Shown here in pieces: positions 26,684 through 36,988 of a stretch of 64,000 nt of DNA (position 1 is its first letter; every line of letters starts with the position of its first letter). The notes beneath the pieces were generated by a model that did not search any database, was not told the DNA's origin, and saw nothing but the letters and a program-made list of their open reading frames with translations. The translations under genes were made by a program, and so were the position numbers. The stretch spans positions 9,235-73,234 of the forward strand of contig JBLNDO010000059.1 in NCBI GenBank assembly GCA_050261675.1, given 5' to 3'. Source of the DNA: DASUBN01 sp050261675 (GTDB lineage: Bacteria; Pseudomonadota; Gammaproteobacteria; Natronospirales; REEB76).

Positions 26684-28340
26684 CCGCCGCCTTCTCCTGC
26701 TGGCGGCCCTCGCCATCGTGTTCTTCGGCCTGTACCAGGCCTGGCAGCTGGATTACGGCCCCAAACCCGAGCCCGAAGCCGTTCCGGCGGCCGCCACGGC
26801 CGCCGTGCCTCCCGCCGCCAGCGTCGCGGGCGGAGCAGGGGTCAGCGCCGCCCCGGCGGCGCCCGTCGCCGCGACCCCCGCGGTGGCCGTCGCCCTGGCC
26901 AAAGGCCAGGAAATCCATGTGCGCAACGACGTGCTGGATCTCACCCTCGACACCGCCGGCGGCGACATCCGCCGCGCGGAACTGCTGAAATACCCCGAGG
27001 AACTGAAGAACCCGGACCAGCACGTGCGGGTGCTGGACGACCGGGATCCGACCCTGCTGGTGCTGCAAGGCGGCCTGCAGGCGGGGCAGCGGCTGCCGGC
27101 GCCCGCTACGGATGCCGTGTACACCGCGCCCAGGACCGACTACGTCTTGGCGGACGGCGGCGACAGCTTGAGCGTCACCCTGAGCTGGAACGACGGCCAT
27201 GGCTTCGCCGTGGACAAGACCTACACCCTTAAGCGCGGCAGCTACCAAATTGGCGTGAGCTACGCCGTGCACAACCAGGGCAAGACGCCCTGGTCCGGCA
27301 GCGCCTGGCTGCAATGGCAGAACCGCTATACCGCGCCCAAGAACGGCCTGTTCAGCGGCAGCCAACGCTACGAGTACCAGCGGGTGGCCCTGCACGGCCC
27401 GGACGGCTACAAGGAATTCGAGTTCGCCAAGATCCCCGACGAGCCCCTGTCGGTGACGCAACCGGACGGCTGGATCTCGGTGGTGGAGCATTACTTCCTG
27501 GCGGCCATCATCCCGGGTGCCGGCCAGAACCTCTACTACAGCAAGACGCTCGGCGACGGCCGCTTCATCACGGGCAGCGTGAGCCCCGCCAAGACCGCGG
27601 CGCCGGGCGCGAGCGCCAGTTTCGACACCACGCTTTACGTGGGACCGAAGCTGCAGAGCAGGCTCGCGGCGGTGGCCCCGGGCCTCGAACTCACGGTGGA
27701 CTACGGCAAGCTCACCATCATCGCCCAACCCATCTTCTGGGTGCTCGCCGAGATCGAGAAGTTCATCGGCAACTGGGGCTGGTCCATCCTGCTCCTGACG
27801 GTGCTCATCAAGGCCGCCACCTACAAGCTCAACGAGATCAGCGGCCGTTCCATGGCGAAGATGCGCCTCCTCCAGCCGCGCGTGAAGGCGCTGCAGGAGC
27901 GCTACAAGGACGACCGCCAGCGCCTCTCCCAGGCGATGATGGAGCTCTACAAGAAGGAGAAGGCGAATCCGGCGAGCGGCTGCCTGCCGATGCTGATCCA
28001 GATCCCGATCTTCTTCGCGTTGTACTACGTGCTGGTCTACAGCGTGGAGCTGCGCCAGGCGCCGTGGATGCTGTGGATCCACGACCTGTCGGCGCCGGAT
28101 CCTTACTACGTGTTGCCGGTGATCTACGGCCTCGCCATGTTCATCCAGACCCACCTGCAGCCCCAGCCGGCGGACAAGACCCAGGCCATGATGATGAAGA
28201 TCATGCCCCTGGCGCTCCTGTTCCTCTACATGGTGCTGCCGTCGGGCCTGGTGCTGTACTACCTCGCGAACTCCATCATCACCATCGCCCAGCAGAGATA
28301 CATCAACAACCTGATCGAGAAAGAATCCAAGAAGGCCTAA
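26676..28340 (+). CDS. yidC: Membrane protein insertase YidC
   Basis: A 554-residue insertase with an N-terminal anchor (LLLLAALAIVFFGLYQAW), an Ala/Pro-rich linker, the large periplasmic P1 beta-sandwich (about 75-340) and the conserved five-helix core. The core has RSMAKMRLLQPRVKALQERYKDD, ASGCLPMLIQIPIFFALYYVLVYSVELRQAPW and a final membrane helix. The groove position occupied by Arg in E. coli appears to be Lys (LLLTVLIKAATYKL), as in Pseudomonas-type YidC. Ends just before a hairpin. Confidence 0.96.
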   Translation: MDNRRLLLLAALAIVFFGLYQAWQLDYGPKPEPEAVPAAATAAVPPAASVAGGAGVSAAPAAPVAATPAVAVALAKGQEIHVRNDVLDLTLDTAGGDIRRAELLKYPEELKNPDQHVRVLDDRDPTLLVLQGGLQAGQRLPAPATDAVYTAPRTDYVLADGGDSLSVTLSWNDGHGFAVDKTYTLKRGSYQIGVSYAVHNQGKTPWSGSAWLQWQNRYTAPKNGLFSGSQRYEYQRVALHGPDGYKEFEFAKIPDEPLSVTQPDGWISVVEHYFLAAIIPGAGQNLYYSKTLGDGRFITGSVSPAKTAAPGASASFDTTLYVGPKLQSRLAAVAPGLELTVDYGKLTIIAQPIFWVLAEIEKFIGNWGWSILLLTVLIKAATYKLNEISGRSMAKMRLLQPRVKALQERYKDDRQRLSQAMMELYKKEKANPASGCLPMLIQIPIFFALYYVLVYSVELRQAPWMLWIHDLSAPDPYYVLPVIYGLAMFIQTHLQPQPADKTQAMMMKIMPLALLFLYMVLPSGLVLYYLANSIITIAQQRYINNLIEKESKKA

Positions 28341-28341
28341 A

Positions 28342-28366
28342 CGCGGCTCATTTCATGAGCCGCGTG
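28342..28366. terminator. Bidirectional hairpin between yidC and the hydrolase/OsmC gene
   Basis: Perfect 11-bp stem ACGCGGCTCAT / ATGAGCCGCGT with loop TTC, between convergent genes. The 3' arm overlaps the end of the leftward gene, coding its final RLMK and stop. No U-tract. Confidence 0.55.
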
Positions 28367-29568
28367 ACGATGTGGGACTTGGACTCGAGGGTGTTGTGCA
28401 CCGGGCATTTGTCGGCGATCTCCAGCAGCCGCTGACGCTGTTCCTCGGATAGATCTCCGTCGAGCGTCAGCTCGCGCTCGAACTGGTCCAGTTTCCCTTC
28501 CTTCTGCTCGCAGTCGGCGCAATCCTTGGCGTAGACCTTGTTGTGGGTGAGGTGCACCTTCACGCCCTTCAAGGGCCACTGCTTGCGGTCCGCGTACATG
28601 CGCAGCGTGATGGCGGTGCAGGCGCCGAGCGCGCTCGTCAGCAAACCGTAGGGATCGGGTCCGGCGTCGGTGCCGCCCGCATCCTTCGGTTCGTCGGCTG
28701 TGAGCATGTGGGGACCCGCGTAGACGTCGCTGCGGTAATGCTCCTCGCCGATGTGCACCACCACCTCGCCGCCCACCGCGGGGGAGGCCAAGGGCTGCAT
28801 GCCCAGTTCGCCGAGATATTTGCTGGCCCAGGCCCCCAGGATCAGGCCCACATATTCGGAATCGGTCTCCCGGGTGAGCAGGTGATCCGCCTCGTTCAGG
28901 CTTACGAAGCTCTTGGGATGCAGCGCCGCCGTGAAGATCTCCGCCGCGTTGCTGATGTCCACGGTGGTGTCGGCGGGGGAGTGGAACACCAGCAAGGCTT
29001 TGCGGAGTGCGCGCACGTATTCGCGCCAGGGATGCTGGGGCAGGTCGTCCAGGAAGGCCTTCTTGAAGTGGAACTTCCGCCCCACCAGCGTCACGTCCGC
29101 TTCGCCTCGCGCTTCGATGGTTTCACGGGCGGGACCCAGGAGCCGCGCCACGTGCTCCGGGCTTGCCGGCGCGCCGATGGTGGCGACGGCGACGGAGCTC
29201 GCAATGTCCTTGGCCGCCGCCAGCACCGCGGCGCCGCCCAGTGAATGGCCCACCAGGATCTTGGGGGCCTGGTATTCGCGCGCCAGGAAGTCCGCGGCGG
29301 CCTTCAGGTCCGCCACGTTGCTCGTGAAGGTGGTATCGGCGAACGTGCCCTCGCTTTCCCCCAAACCCGCGAAGTCGAAGCGCAGGCAGGCGATGCCTTC
29401 CCGCGCCAGGGCGCGGCCGATGTTCACCGCGGCGCGCACGTCCTTGCCGCAGGTGAAGCAGGAAGCGTAGAGCGCATAGGCGCGGGGCTTGCCGTTGGCC
29501 GGGGAGTCAAGCCGGCCCGCGAGCGTCTGGCCGGAAGGGTTCTTGAAGCGGACGGGGGAGCCGGGCAT
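28348..29568 (-). CDS. Bifunctional alpha/beta hydrolase - OsmC fusion protein
   Basis: A 406-residue two-domain protein. Residues 1-255 form an alpha/beta hydrolase with nucleophile elbow GHSLGG and the acid/His region FHSPADTTVD and NEADHLL. Residues 275-406 form an OsmC domain with GGTDAGPDPYGLLTSALGACTAITLRMYADRK and, later, ADKCPVHNTL holding the second cysteine, so both thiol positions are present. The fusion is a known family whose substrate is unclear; one idea is hydrolysis coupled with peroxide or thiol handling. Divergent from mnmE with 64 nt between starts. Confidence 0.9.
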   Translation of the reverse strand: MPGSPVRFKNPSGQTLAGRLDSPANGKPRAYALYASCFTCGKDVRAAVNIGRALAREGIACLRFDFAGLGESEGTFADTTFTSNVADLKAAADFLAREYQAPKILVGHSLGGAAVLAAAKDIASSVAVATIGAPASPEHVARLLGPARETIEARGEADVTLVGRKFHFKKAFLDDLPQHPWREYVRALRKALLVFHSPADTTVDISNAAEIFTAALHPKSFVSLNEADHLLTRETDSEYVGLILGAWASKYLGELGMQPLASPAVGGEVVVHIGEEHYRSDVYAGPHMLTADEPKDAGGTDAGPDPYGLLTSALGACTAITLRMYADRKQWPLKGVKVHLTHNKVYAKDCADCEQKEGKLDQFERELTLDGDLSEEQRQRLLEIADKCPVHNTLESKSHIVTRLMK

Positions 29569-29632
29569 GGGAGCGTCCCGATTGAAGTTATGATGCAAGG
29601 AGTCTGTATCCGGGCCGCCTATTACACAAACC

Positions 29633-30982
29633 ATGGCCGACAGCCGAGAAACCATCGCGGCCATCGCCACGCCTCCGGGGCGCGGCGGCATCGGCATCGT
29701 GCGCCTCTCGGGCCCGGAGGCCGCGGCCATCGCCGCGGAGATCGCGGGCGAAGTGCCGGAGCCGGGGCGGGTTTCCTTGAGGGATTTCCGCGACGCGGAC
29801 GGCCGGGTGTTGGACACGGGACTCGTGCTTTTCTTCGCCGCGCCCCGTTCCTTCACGGGTGAGGACGTGGTGGAGTTCCATGGCCACGGCGGTCCCGTGG
29901 TCCTGGACCTGGTTCTGCAGCGCGCGCTCGTGCTCGGCGCACGGCTCGCGCGGCCGGGAGAATTCTCCGAGAGGGCCTTCCTCAACGACAAGATGGATCT
30001 CGCCCAGGCGGAGGCGGTCGCCGACCTCATCGACAGCGGCAGCGCCCAGGCGGCGCGCGCCGCCCTGCGTTCCCTGAGCGGCGAGTTCTCGGAGCGGGTG
30101 CACGCGCTGGTGGAACGCATCACGGAACTGCGGGGCTACGTGGAGGCGGCCATCGACTTCCCGGAGGAGGAAGTGGATTTTCTTAACGAGGGGGACGTGG
30201 CCGGAAGACTCGGCGCCATCCTGGAGGAATTCGACGAACTCTCCGCCGCGGCGGAACAGGGGAGTCTCCTTAGGGAAGGCCTCACGGTGGTGATTGCCGG
30301 GCGCCCCAACGCCGGCAAGTCGAGCCTGCTCAACCGGCTCGCGGGTCACGAGGCCGCCATCGTCACCGACATTCCGGGCACGACCCGCGACCTTTTACGG
30401 GAGCACGTGAACCTGGACGGGATGCCGCTCCACCTCACGGATACGGCGGGCCTCCGCAAGAGCACGGACGCGGTGGAGGAGGAGGGCGTGCGCCGCGCCT
30501 GGAAGGAGATGCAGAAGGCGGACCGGGTGCTCCTGGTGGTGGATGCGACGGAAGGGCTCACGCCGGAAGACCGGGAGATCGTGGGTGCGCTGCCGCCCGA
30601 TCTCCCGGTGACGGTGCTCTACAACAAGATCGACCTCACCGGTCAGACGCCGGCGGAGGACGAGTTGGACGGCGTCGCGAGCCTGTGGCTTTCCGCCAAG
30701 ACCGGCGAAGGGATGGACCTGTTGCGGGAGCACCTGAAACGCGCCGCCGGCTTCGAGCAGATGGGGGAGGACAGTTTCAGCGCCCGGCGCCGGCATCTCG
30801 ATGCCCTCGACCGCGCCGGTGAACATCTGGACGAAGCGGAAGCCCAGATGGAAGCCAAAGCGGGCGAGCTCTTGGCGGAGGAACTCCGCCTCGCCCAGCT
30901 GTGTCTCTCTGAGATCACCGGAGAGTTCACCAGCGAGGATCTGTTGGGGAAGATCTTCTCCAGTTTCTGCATCGGAAAATGA
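29633..30982 (+). CDS. mnmE: tRNA uridine-5-carboxymethylaminomethyl(34) synthesis GTPase
   Basis: A 449-residue GTPase that with MnmG modifies wobble U34. N-terminal folate-binding domain TIAAIATPPGRGGIGIVRLSG, then the G domain with P-loop GRPNAGKSSLLN, switch region DIPGTTRD, DTAGL and NKID, and the C-terminal CIGK tail whose cysteine is conserved. Its partner mnmG is at 41413 in this window, unusually not in the same cluster. End of the rpmH-mnmE run. Confidence 0.97.
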   Translation: MADSRETIAAIATPPGRGGIGIVRLSGPEAAAIAAEIAGEVPEPGRVSLRDFRDADGRVLDTGLVLFFAAPRSFTGEDVVEFHGHGGPVVLDLVLQRALVLGARLARPGEFSERAFLNDKMDLAQAEAVADLIDSGSAQAARAALRSLSGEFSERVHALVERITELRGYVEAAIDFPEEEVDFLNEGDVAGRLGAILEEFDELSAAAEQGSLLREGLTVVIAGRPNAGKSSLLNRLAGHEAAIVTDIPGTTRDLLREHVNLDGMPLHLTDTAGLRKSTDAVEEEGVRRAWKEMQKADRVLLVVDATEGLTPEDREIVGALPPDLPVTVLYNKIDLTGQTPAEDELDGVASLWLSAKTGEGMDLLREHLKRAAGFEQMGEDSFSARRRHLDALDRAGEHLDEAEAQMEAKAGELLAEELRLAQLCLSEITGEFTSEDLLGKIFSSFCIGK

Positions 30983-30995
30983 CCGTGGAGGTTCC

Positions 30996-32387
30996 ATGGG
31001 CAAGCTGACAAGACGCAAATCCGTGGAACAGCTCCAGCAGGAAGCGGGCGAGAGCAAACACTTCCGCCGAGTGCTGGGACTCTGGCAGCTCACGGGCATC
31101 GGCATCGGTGGCATCATCGGCGTGGGCATCTTCGTGCTCACGGGCCAGGTGGCGGCGACCCAGGCGGGGCCCGCCGTGACGCTGGCCTTTATTCTCGCCG
31201 GCATCGCCAGCGCCGCCGCGGCGCTCTGCTACGCCGAGTTCGCGGGCATGATTCCCGTGAGCGGCAGCGCCTACACCTATGGCTATGCGGTGCTGGGTGA
31301 ATTCGCCGCCTGGCTCCTGGGCTGGGATCTCCTGCTCTGCTACGCCCTCATCGTGGCGGTGGTGGCGGCGGGTTGGTCCGGGTATGTGCAGGCGCTTCTG
31401 GGTGCGGCGGGGTATGTGTTGCCCTTCTGGGCGCAGGGGGCGGTGGGCAGCGGTCCGCTCCATGAGTTCGACGTGATCGCGGCCCTGGTGGCGCTGGCGA
31501 TTGCGTGTCTCCTCACGGTGCGCACGGAGTGGGGCGCGCGCTTCAACACCACCATCGTGGCCATCAAGATCGCCGGCGTGCTCTTGGTGATTATCGCGGG
31601 CGTCTTCTACGTGAAACCCGAGAACTGGTCGCCCTTCATGCCCTTCGGTTTCGGCGGCGTGCTCGCCGGCGCGGCGGTGGTGTTCTTCGCCGTGTTCGGT
31701 TACGACACCCTCACCACGGCGGCGGAGGAGGCGAAGAATCCCCAGCGGGATCTCCCCTGGGCCGTGGTGCTTTCCTTAGGCATCGCCATGGTGCTGTATC
31801 TCGCGCTCTCCCTGGTGCTCACGGGCATCGTGCCCTTCGGCACCCTCAACAATGCGGCGCCGGTGGCGAACGCCTTCTCCGCCATCGGGCTCAAGTGGGT
31901 GATGGTCACGGTCTCGGTGGCGGCCATCACCGGCATCACCAGCGTCTTGTTCGCCAACATGCTGGCCGGGGCGCGCATCGGTTTTGCGCTCTCCCGGGAC
32001 GGGCTCCTGCCCGCCTGGTTCTCGGGGGTGCATCCGAAGTTCAAGACGCCCCACCGGGCGACGCTGATCCTGGGCGTGGTGACGGCGCTCTCTGCGGGCC
32101 TCTTCCCCCTCGCCACCGTGGCGAAGCTCGTGAACGTGGGCATGCTCGCCGCCTTCATTGTCATCTGCGGCGCGGTGATCGTGCTGCGCCGCGCGCGGCC
32201 GGACCTGCCGCGCAGCTTCCGGGTGCCTTTCGTGCCGCTGGTGCCGCTGATCGGCATGGGCTTCTCGGCCTGGCTCATCTGGGGCCTGCCCAACGAGACC
32301 TATCTCGGTTTCGTGGGCTGGATGCTCGTGGGCGTGCTGCTTTATTTCGCCTACGGCGTGAAGCACAGCCGCCTCGCTGCGTCTTGA
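30996..32387 (+). CDS. APC-superfamily amino acid permease (cationic amino-acid transporter type)
   Basis: A 463-residue inner-membrane transporter of about 12 helices. TM1 carries LTGIGIGGIIGVGIFVLTG, the substrate-binding glycine-rich break of the APC fold; FAVFGYDTLTTAAEEAKNPQRDLP is the TM6-7 signature of the CAT group; the late GARIGFALSRDGLLP and FKTPHRATL loop also fits. It probably imports or exchanges amino acids by proton symport. GGAGG precedes the ATG, which lies 13 nt after mnmE, so it may be cotranscribed. Confidence 0.9.
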   Translation: MGKLTRRKSVEQLQQEAGESKHFRRVLGLWQLTGIGIGGIIGVGIFVLTGQVAATQAGPAVTLAFILAGIASAAAALCYAEFAGMIPVSGSAYTYGYAVLGEFAAWLLGWDLLLCYALIVAVVAAGWSGYVQALLGAAGYVLPFWAQGAVGSGPLHEFDVIAALVALAIACLLTVRTEWGARFNTTIVAIKIAGVLLVIIAGVFYVKPENWSPFMPFGFGGVLAGAAVVFFAVFGYDTLTTAAEEAKNPQRDLPWAVVLSLGIAMVLYLALSLVLTGIVPFGTLNNAAPVANAFSAIGLKWVMVTVSVAAITGITSVLFANMLAGARIGFALSRDGLLPAWFSGVHPKFKTPHRATLILGVVTALSAGLFPLATVAKLVNVGMLAAFIVICGAVIVLRRARPDLPRSFRVPFVPLVPLIGMGFSAWLIWGLPNETYLGFVGWMLVGVLLYFAYGVKHSRLAAS

Positions 32388-32422
32388 TGCTACGCTCTGG
32401 TTTTCGTTAGGCGGAACGGCCC

Positions 32423-33829
32423 ATGCAGCGCATCGCGATCATCGGCGCGGGTTTCAGCGGCGCCGCCACGGCCATCCAGCTGTTGCGGCGCCACGGCGAC
32501 AAGCCGCTGCACCTGACGCTCATCAACCGCCATCCTAAGCTGGCCCGCGGTGTGGCCTACGGCACCCATTCTCCGACCCATTTCCTGAATGTGCCTGCGG
32601 CACGCATGAGCCTGTTCCCGGACGACGAGGGGGATTTCCTGCGTTACGCCAGGCATGCGGACCCGAAAGCGGAAGGCGGAAGCTTCTTGCCCCGGGCCCG
32701 TTACGGCGAATACCTGCTGACCCGCCTCAAGGAGGCGGCCGCCGGGGCAACTGCGTCGCGTTTCGAATCCCGTACCGGCGAGGTGACCCATCTGGAGCTC
32801 GTCGCGGGCGGCGCCCGGCTGCACTTCGCCGACGGCGGCGAGCTGGAGTCGGACCGGGTGGTGCTGGCGAGCGGCAACTATCCGCCGACGGATCCCTGGT
32901 TGCCGGATGACAGCGTCTACCGGAGCGCGCGCTACATTCGCGATCCCTGGGCGGAAGCCGCCCTGGACGCAGTGGATCCCAGCCAGCCCGTGCTGCTCAT
33001 CGGCACCGGTCTCACCATGATGGATGTGGCCTTGGAACTGGACCGGCGCGACCTCTCCAGGCAGATGTTCGCGCTCTCGCGACGCGGCCTGATGCCGCTG
33101 CCCCACCGTGACGGACGTCACGAGGCGCCTGACGTGAGTGAATTGCTCGATGAGCTGCGCACCGGGAGAGCCGCGATCCGCCGTTACCTCCGCGTGCTAC
33201 GGAGATATGTAGTCGCGCTGGGCAAGCGCGGCGCCGACTGGCGCGACCTCCTGGCCGCGTTGCGACCCCATACCGCCGAACTCTGGCAATCTCTGGACGA
33301 GGGCGAGCGGCGCCGTTTCCTGCGCCACGTCCAGCCCTACTGGGATACCCACCGCCATCGCACCGCTCCCGACGCCCATGCCCTGTTGCAACGGCTCATC
33401 GCTGGAGGGCGGTTGACGGTGCGTGCCGGTCGACTCCTGGACCTCAAGGCCTTCGAGGCGAAGCGCATCGAACTCACCTGGCGCCCCCGCGGAGGCAGCG
33501 GGCAGGAACGCCTGGAGGTGGGCACCGTCATCAACTGTACCGGCCCGCAAGGCGCGTTGCGCCGCAGCAGCGATCCGCTCATCAAATCCCTGCTGCGCCA
33601 AGGATTGCTGACGGCGGACCCCTTGAACCTCGGGCTGGAAGTGGACGCCGCCGGCGCGATTCTAGATCAGCATGGCCGTGCGTCCGCGACGCTCTTCTAC
33701 ACCGGACCGTTACTGAAGGCCCGGGACTGGGAATGCACGGCGGTGCCGGAACTCCGGGTGGCGGCGCAGAAACTCGCCGATACGCTGGTCGCATCGTTTA
33801 GCGCAGGAGCCCGCGCCCGGCAGGGTTAG
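32423..33829 (+). CDS. FAD/NAD(P)-binding flavoprotein (COG4529-like)
   Basis: A 468-residue protein with an N-terminal dinucleotide fold IAIIGAGFSGAATAIQLL, the segment GVAYGTHSPTHFLNVPAARMSLF and a second nucleotide motif VLLIGTGLTMMDVALEL. The C-terminal VINCTGP and late FYTGPLLKARDWECTAVPELRVAAQKLAD match the family of FAD-dependent, HcnB-like or uncharacterised oxidoreductases often called FAD/NAD(P)-binding protein. The substrate is unknown. Its stop overlaps the stop of the convergent GGDEF gene. Confidence 0.85.
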   Translation: MQRIAIIGAGFSGAATAIQLLRRHGDKPLHLTLINRHPKLARGVAYGTHSPTHFLNVPAARMSLFPDDEGDFLRYARHADPKAEGGSFLPRARYGEYLLTRLKEAAAGATASRFESRTGEVTHLELVAGGARLHFADGGELESDRVVLASGNYPPTDPWLPDDSVYRSARYIRDPWAEAALDAVDPSQPVLLIGTGLTMMDVALELDRRDLSRQMFALSRRGLMPLPHRDGRHEAPDVSELLDELRTGRAAIRRYLRVLRRYVVALGKRGADWRDLLAALRPHTAELWQSLDEGERRRFLRHVQPYWDTHRHRTAPDAHALLQRLIAGGRLTVRAGRLLDLKAFEAKRIELTWRPRGGSGQERLEVGTVINCTGPQGALRRSSDPLIKSLLRQGLLTADPLNLGLEVDAAGAILDQHGRASATLFYTGPLLKARDWECTAVPELRVAAQKLADTLVASFSAGARARQG

Positions 33830-34962
33830 GCGGCGATGGCCTCCACGCGGTTGCGGCCGCGTTCCTTGGCCCGGTAGAGCGCCTGATCGGCGCGCGCCAG
33901 GGTGGCGCGCATGTCCTCGCCGTTCCGGTAGGGGGTGAGCCCGCAGGACACGGTCAGGCGCAGGCTGCCGCCGCCGGCACGGAAGATGGCGTCGGCGATT
34001 TTCTGGCGGATGCGTTCCACGCAGACCTGCGCCCCGTCGAGGTCGGTCTCGGGCAGCACCATGAGGAATTCCTCGCCGCCGTAGCGGCCGAAGTGCTCCT
34101 CGCCTGCCGCGTCCGACCCGTCGCGGCCCACCCGGTCCATGTGCCGCACCTCGCCCAGCACGCGCTCGGCGAACTGTCGCAGCACATCGTCGCCGGCCAG
34201 GTGCCCCAACCGGTCGTTGATGTCCTTGAAGTGGTCGAGGTCCATGAGGCAGACGCAGAAGCCGCGGCCGGTGCGCTGCGCCCGCAGCTGCTCCTGCTCC
34301 AACATGTGGATGATGTGGCGGCGGTTGAAGGTGCCGGTGAGCTCGTCGTGGATGGCGAGTTCGCGGTTCTTGCGCAGCGCCGAGGCGAGCTCCGAGTTGC
34401 GGCGCGACACGGTCTCGCGCAGCTTGCCCACGTAGCTGCCGAAGAACGCGAGCCAGATGAGCGTGGCGGCGAGCACCACGTACTGCAGCGCCTCGATGGG
34501 CAGCGGCGTCCAGGCGTCGCGCACGTAGAAGTCGCGCAGCACCACGAAGCCGTAGCTGATGAGTACCAGGCCCGTGAGCGCCAGGTACTCGCGGCGGCGC
34601 AGCCGGAACACGCCGAACAGGAACACCACCACGTAGAGCAGGAGCAGGATGCCCCGCACCCGCGGCGCCAGCGCCGTGAGCAGCATCACCCAGGCGGTGG
34701 CCACCACCATCTGAGGCAAGGTGAGGCTCGGGTCCGGCCAGTAGAGGTTGAGGCCGCTGCGGATGAGCGCGTAAAAGACCAGGTTGCAGCCCAGGGTGAG
34801 CACCACCGCCCAGGCAAACGTGGCGGCGCTCACGTCCACGAGCCCCAGGGACCAGCAGTAGTAGGTGAGGCAGACCCAGATGAGGTAGGACAGCGCCGCC
34901 ATGAAGAAGCGCTTCAGCCTCAGCGTCTGCTTCGCATCCTCCGGAAAGATGGTCCAGCCCAT
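33826..34962 (-). CDS. Membrane diguanylate cyclase (GGDEF) with insertion before the active loop
   Basis: A 378-residue protein: six predicted N-terminal helices (about residues 18-185), a short coiled coil (KLRETVSRRNSELASALRKNRELA) and a GGDEF domain. The catalytic loop is RYGGEEFLMV. The RxxD pattern (RHMD) is present, but about 13 extra residues (DGSDAAGEEHF plus flanks) separate it from GGEEF, where the standard domain runs directly on. That would displace the inhibitory I-site. Late ARADQALYRAKERGRN is standard. Probably makes c-di-GMP. Confidence 0.92.
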   Translation of the reverse strand: MGWTIFPEDAKQTLRLKRFFMAALSYLIWVCLTYYCWSLGLVDVSAATFAWAVVLTLGCNLVFYALIRSGLNLYWPDPSLTLPQMVVATAWVMLLTALAPRVRGILLLLYVVVFLFGVFRLRRREYLALTGLVLISYGFVVLRDFYVRDAWTPLPIEALQYVVLAATLIWLAFFGSYVGKLRETVSRRNSELASALRKNRELAIHDELTGTFNRRHIIHMLEQEQLRAQRTGRGFCVCLMDLDHFKDINDRLGHLAGDDVLRQFAERVLGEVRHMDRVGRDGSDAAGEEHFGRYGGEEFLMVLPETDLDGAQVCVERIRQKIADAIFRAGGGSLRLTVSCGLTPYRNGEDMRATLARADQALYRAKERGRNRVEAIAA

Positions 34963-35062
34963 GACGGTCCTAAAGAACGGCTATCCCCCGTCTCAGGTTG
35001 CCACAGGAGGTCTCAAGGGGCGCTGCGATTGGTCGCGGGTTTTCGACCGCTGGGCGGATTAC

Positions 35063-35088
35063 TTCACATAATCTTTGTGAATATTCAC
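35063..35088. promoter_or_regulatory. Overlapping TTCAC/GTGAA dyads upstream of the GGDEF gene
   Basis: TTCACA-N7-TGTGAA and the perfect palindrome GTGAATATTCAC (35077-35088) share an arm. They overlap the stop codon of the ABC permease gene and lie about 110 bp upstream of the GGDEF start, so they may be an operator of that gene. Confidence 0.35.
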
Positions 35089-36253
35089 CCCAATATGCGC
35101 TCGCGGCGGTAGAGCCACACGGCCAGCGCCGTGAGCAGGGCGCCGAAGGCCAGCGTGCTTCCGACCGAGAGCGCCACGTACAGGGGTTTCAGGGGCTCGC
35201 CCTTGATGAGCGCGGTGACGAGCACGTCCTGGCTCAGGGAGGGCAGGAGCATCATCCACCACTGCGGCAGGGTCGGGAACAGCACCATGCCGAGCACCGG
35301 GATCAGGGGCAGCAGCATGATGAAGGACAGCCAGGTCTGGGCCTCCTTGTAGCTCTTGGTGAAGGACGCCACCACCGAGAGCAGCGCGCCGATGAACAGG
35401 CAGAAGGGCACGCAGGTGAGGAAGGTGACCAGCGCTGTCCCGGGCGTGAAGTCGATGGAGATGTCGAGCTTCGCGGCCGGGATCAGCCCCTGGCACCATT
35501 CCAGCGCCGCCACGTCCAGCCCCAAGGACACCGCCGAGAACAGCGTCACCGCCGCGAGCTTGCCGCCCACCAGCACGGCGCGCGGCACGGCGGTGGTGAG
35601 CAGGGGCTCCAGCGAGCCGCGCTCGCGCTCGCCGGCGGTGGTGTCGATGGCGAGGTAGAAGGCGCCCAGGATGGCGGCGAACAGGAAGAAGTAGGGCATC
35701 ATGGCGAGCACCATGGCCGCGCGCGATTGCGGCGTGGATACGTCCGCCTCCTCGATGGCCAGCGGTTCCACCGCGCGCGGATCCATGCCGCGCGCCACCA
35801 GGCGCAGCGAGGCGATGCCGCGGGAATACTCGTCGAGGATTTCGCGGGCACGCTTCACGTTCTTGCGGGCCGTGTCCCGGGACTGGTCCACCACGAGCTG
35901 CACCGGCGCGGGCTTGCCCTCGCGAAAGGCGTCCGCGTAGTCCGCCGGGATCACCAGCACCACATCCTGCCTGCCGTCTTTCACCGCCTGCCGCGGGTCC
36001 GCCGGCGCCTTCTCGATCTCGGTGTTGTGCTGCCGGTAGAACTCCATGAGCCCCGGCGCGCGTTCGGCGCCCGCCACCGCGAGCTTGAGGGGCTGATACA
36101 GGTCCGCCACCTCGCGGTTCACCAGGGTGTTCATCATCATGGTGTAGAACAACGGTCCGAACAGCGGGCCGAACACCAGCACCGTGAACAGGGTGCGCCG
36201 GTCGCGCAGGTTGTCCACGCTCTCCTTGACGAAGATGGCCAGGAACTTGCGTA

Positions 36254-36257
<4 letters not shown>
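35085..36257 (-). CDS. ABC-2 transporter permease, NatB type
   Basis: A 390-residue permease: an N-terminal cytosolic segment (MIRKFLAIFVKESVDNLRDRRTLFTVLVFGPLFG with TM1), a large extracytoplasmic domain (about 40-185), then five clustered helices and a final one ending YRRERILG. The GERERGSLEPLLTTAVPR motif marks the NatB/COG1668 ABC-2 group. It works with the ATPase encoded just upstream (4-nt overlap) as an exporter. Substrate may be Na+, a peptide or a lipid; sequence alone does not decide. Confidence 0.88.

Positions 36258-36984
<727 letters not shown>

Positions 36985-36988
<4 letters not shown>

Noticed and set aside
35063..35088. TGTGA/TCAC motif as a CRP site
   Set aside because: The arms are 4 nt apart instead of 6, so it does not fit the CRP consensus; kept only as an unassigned dyad.
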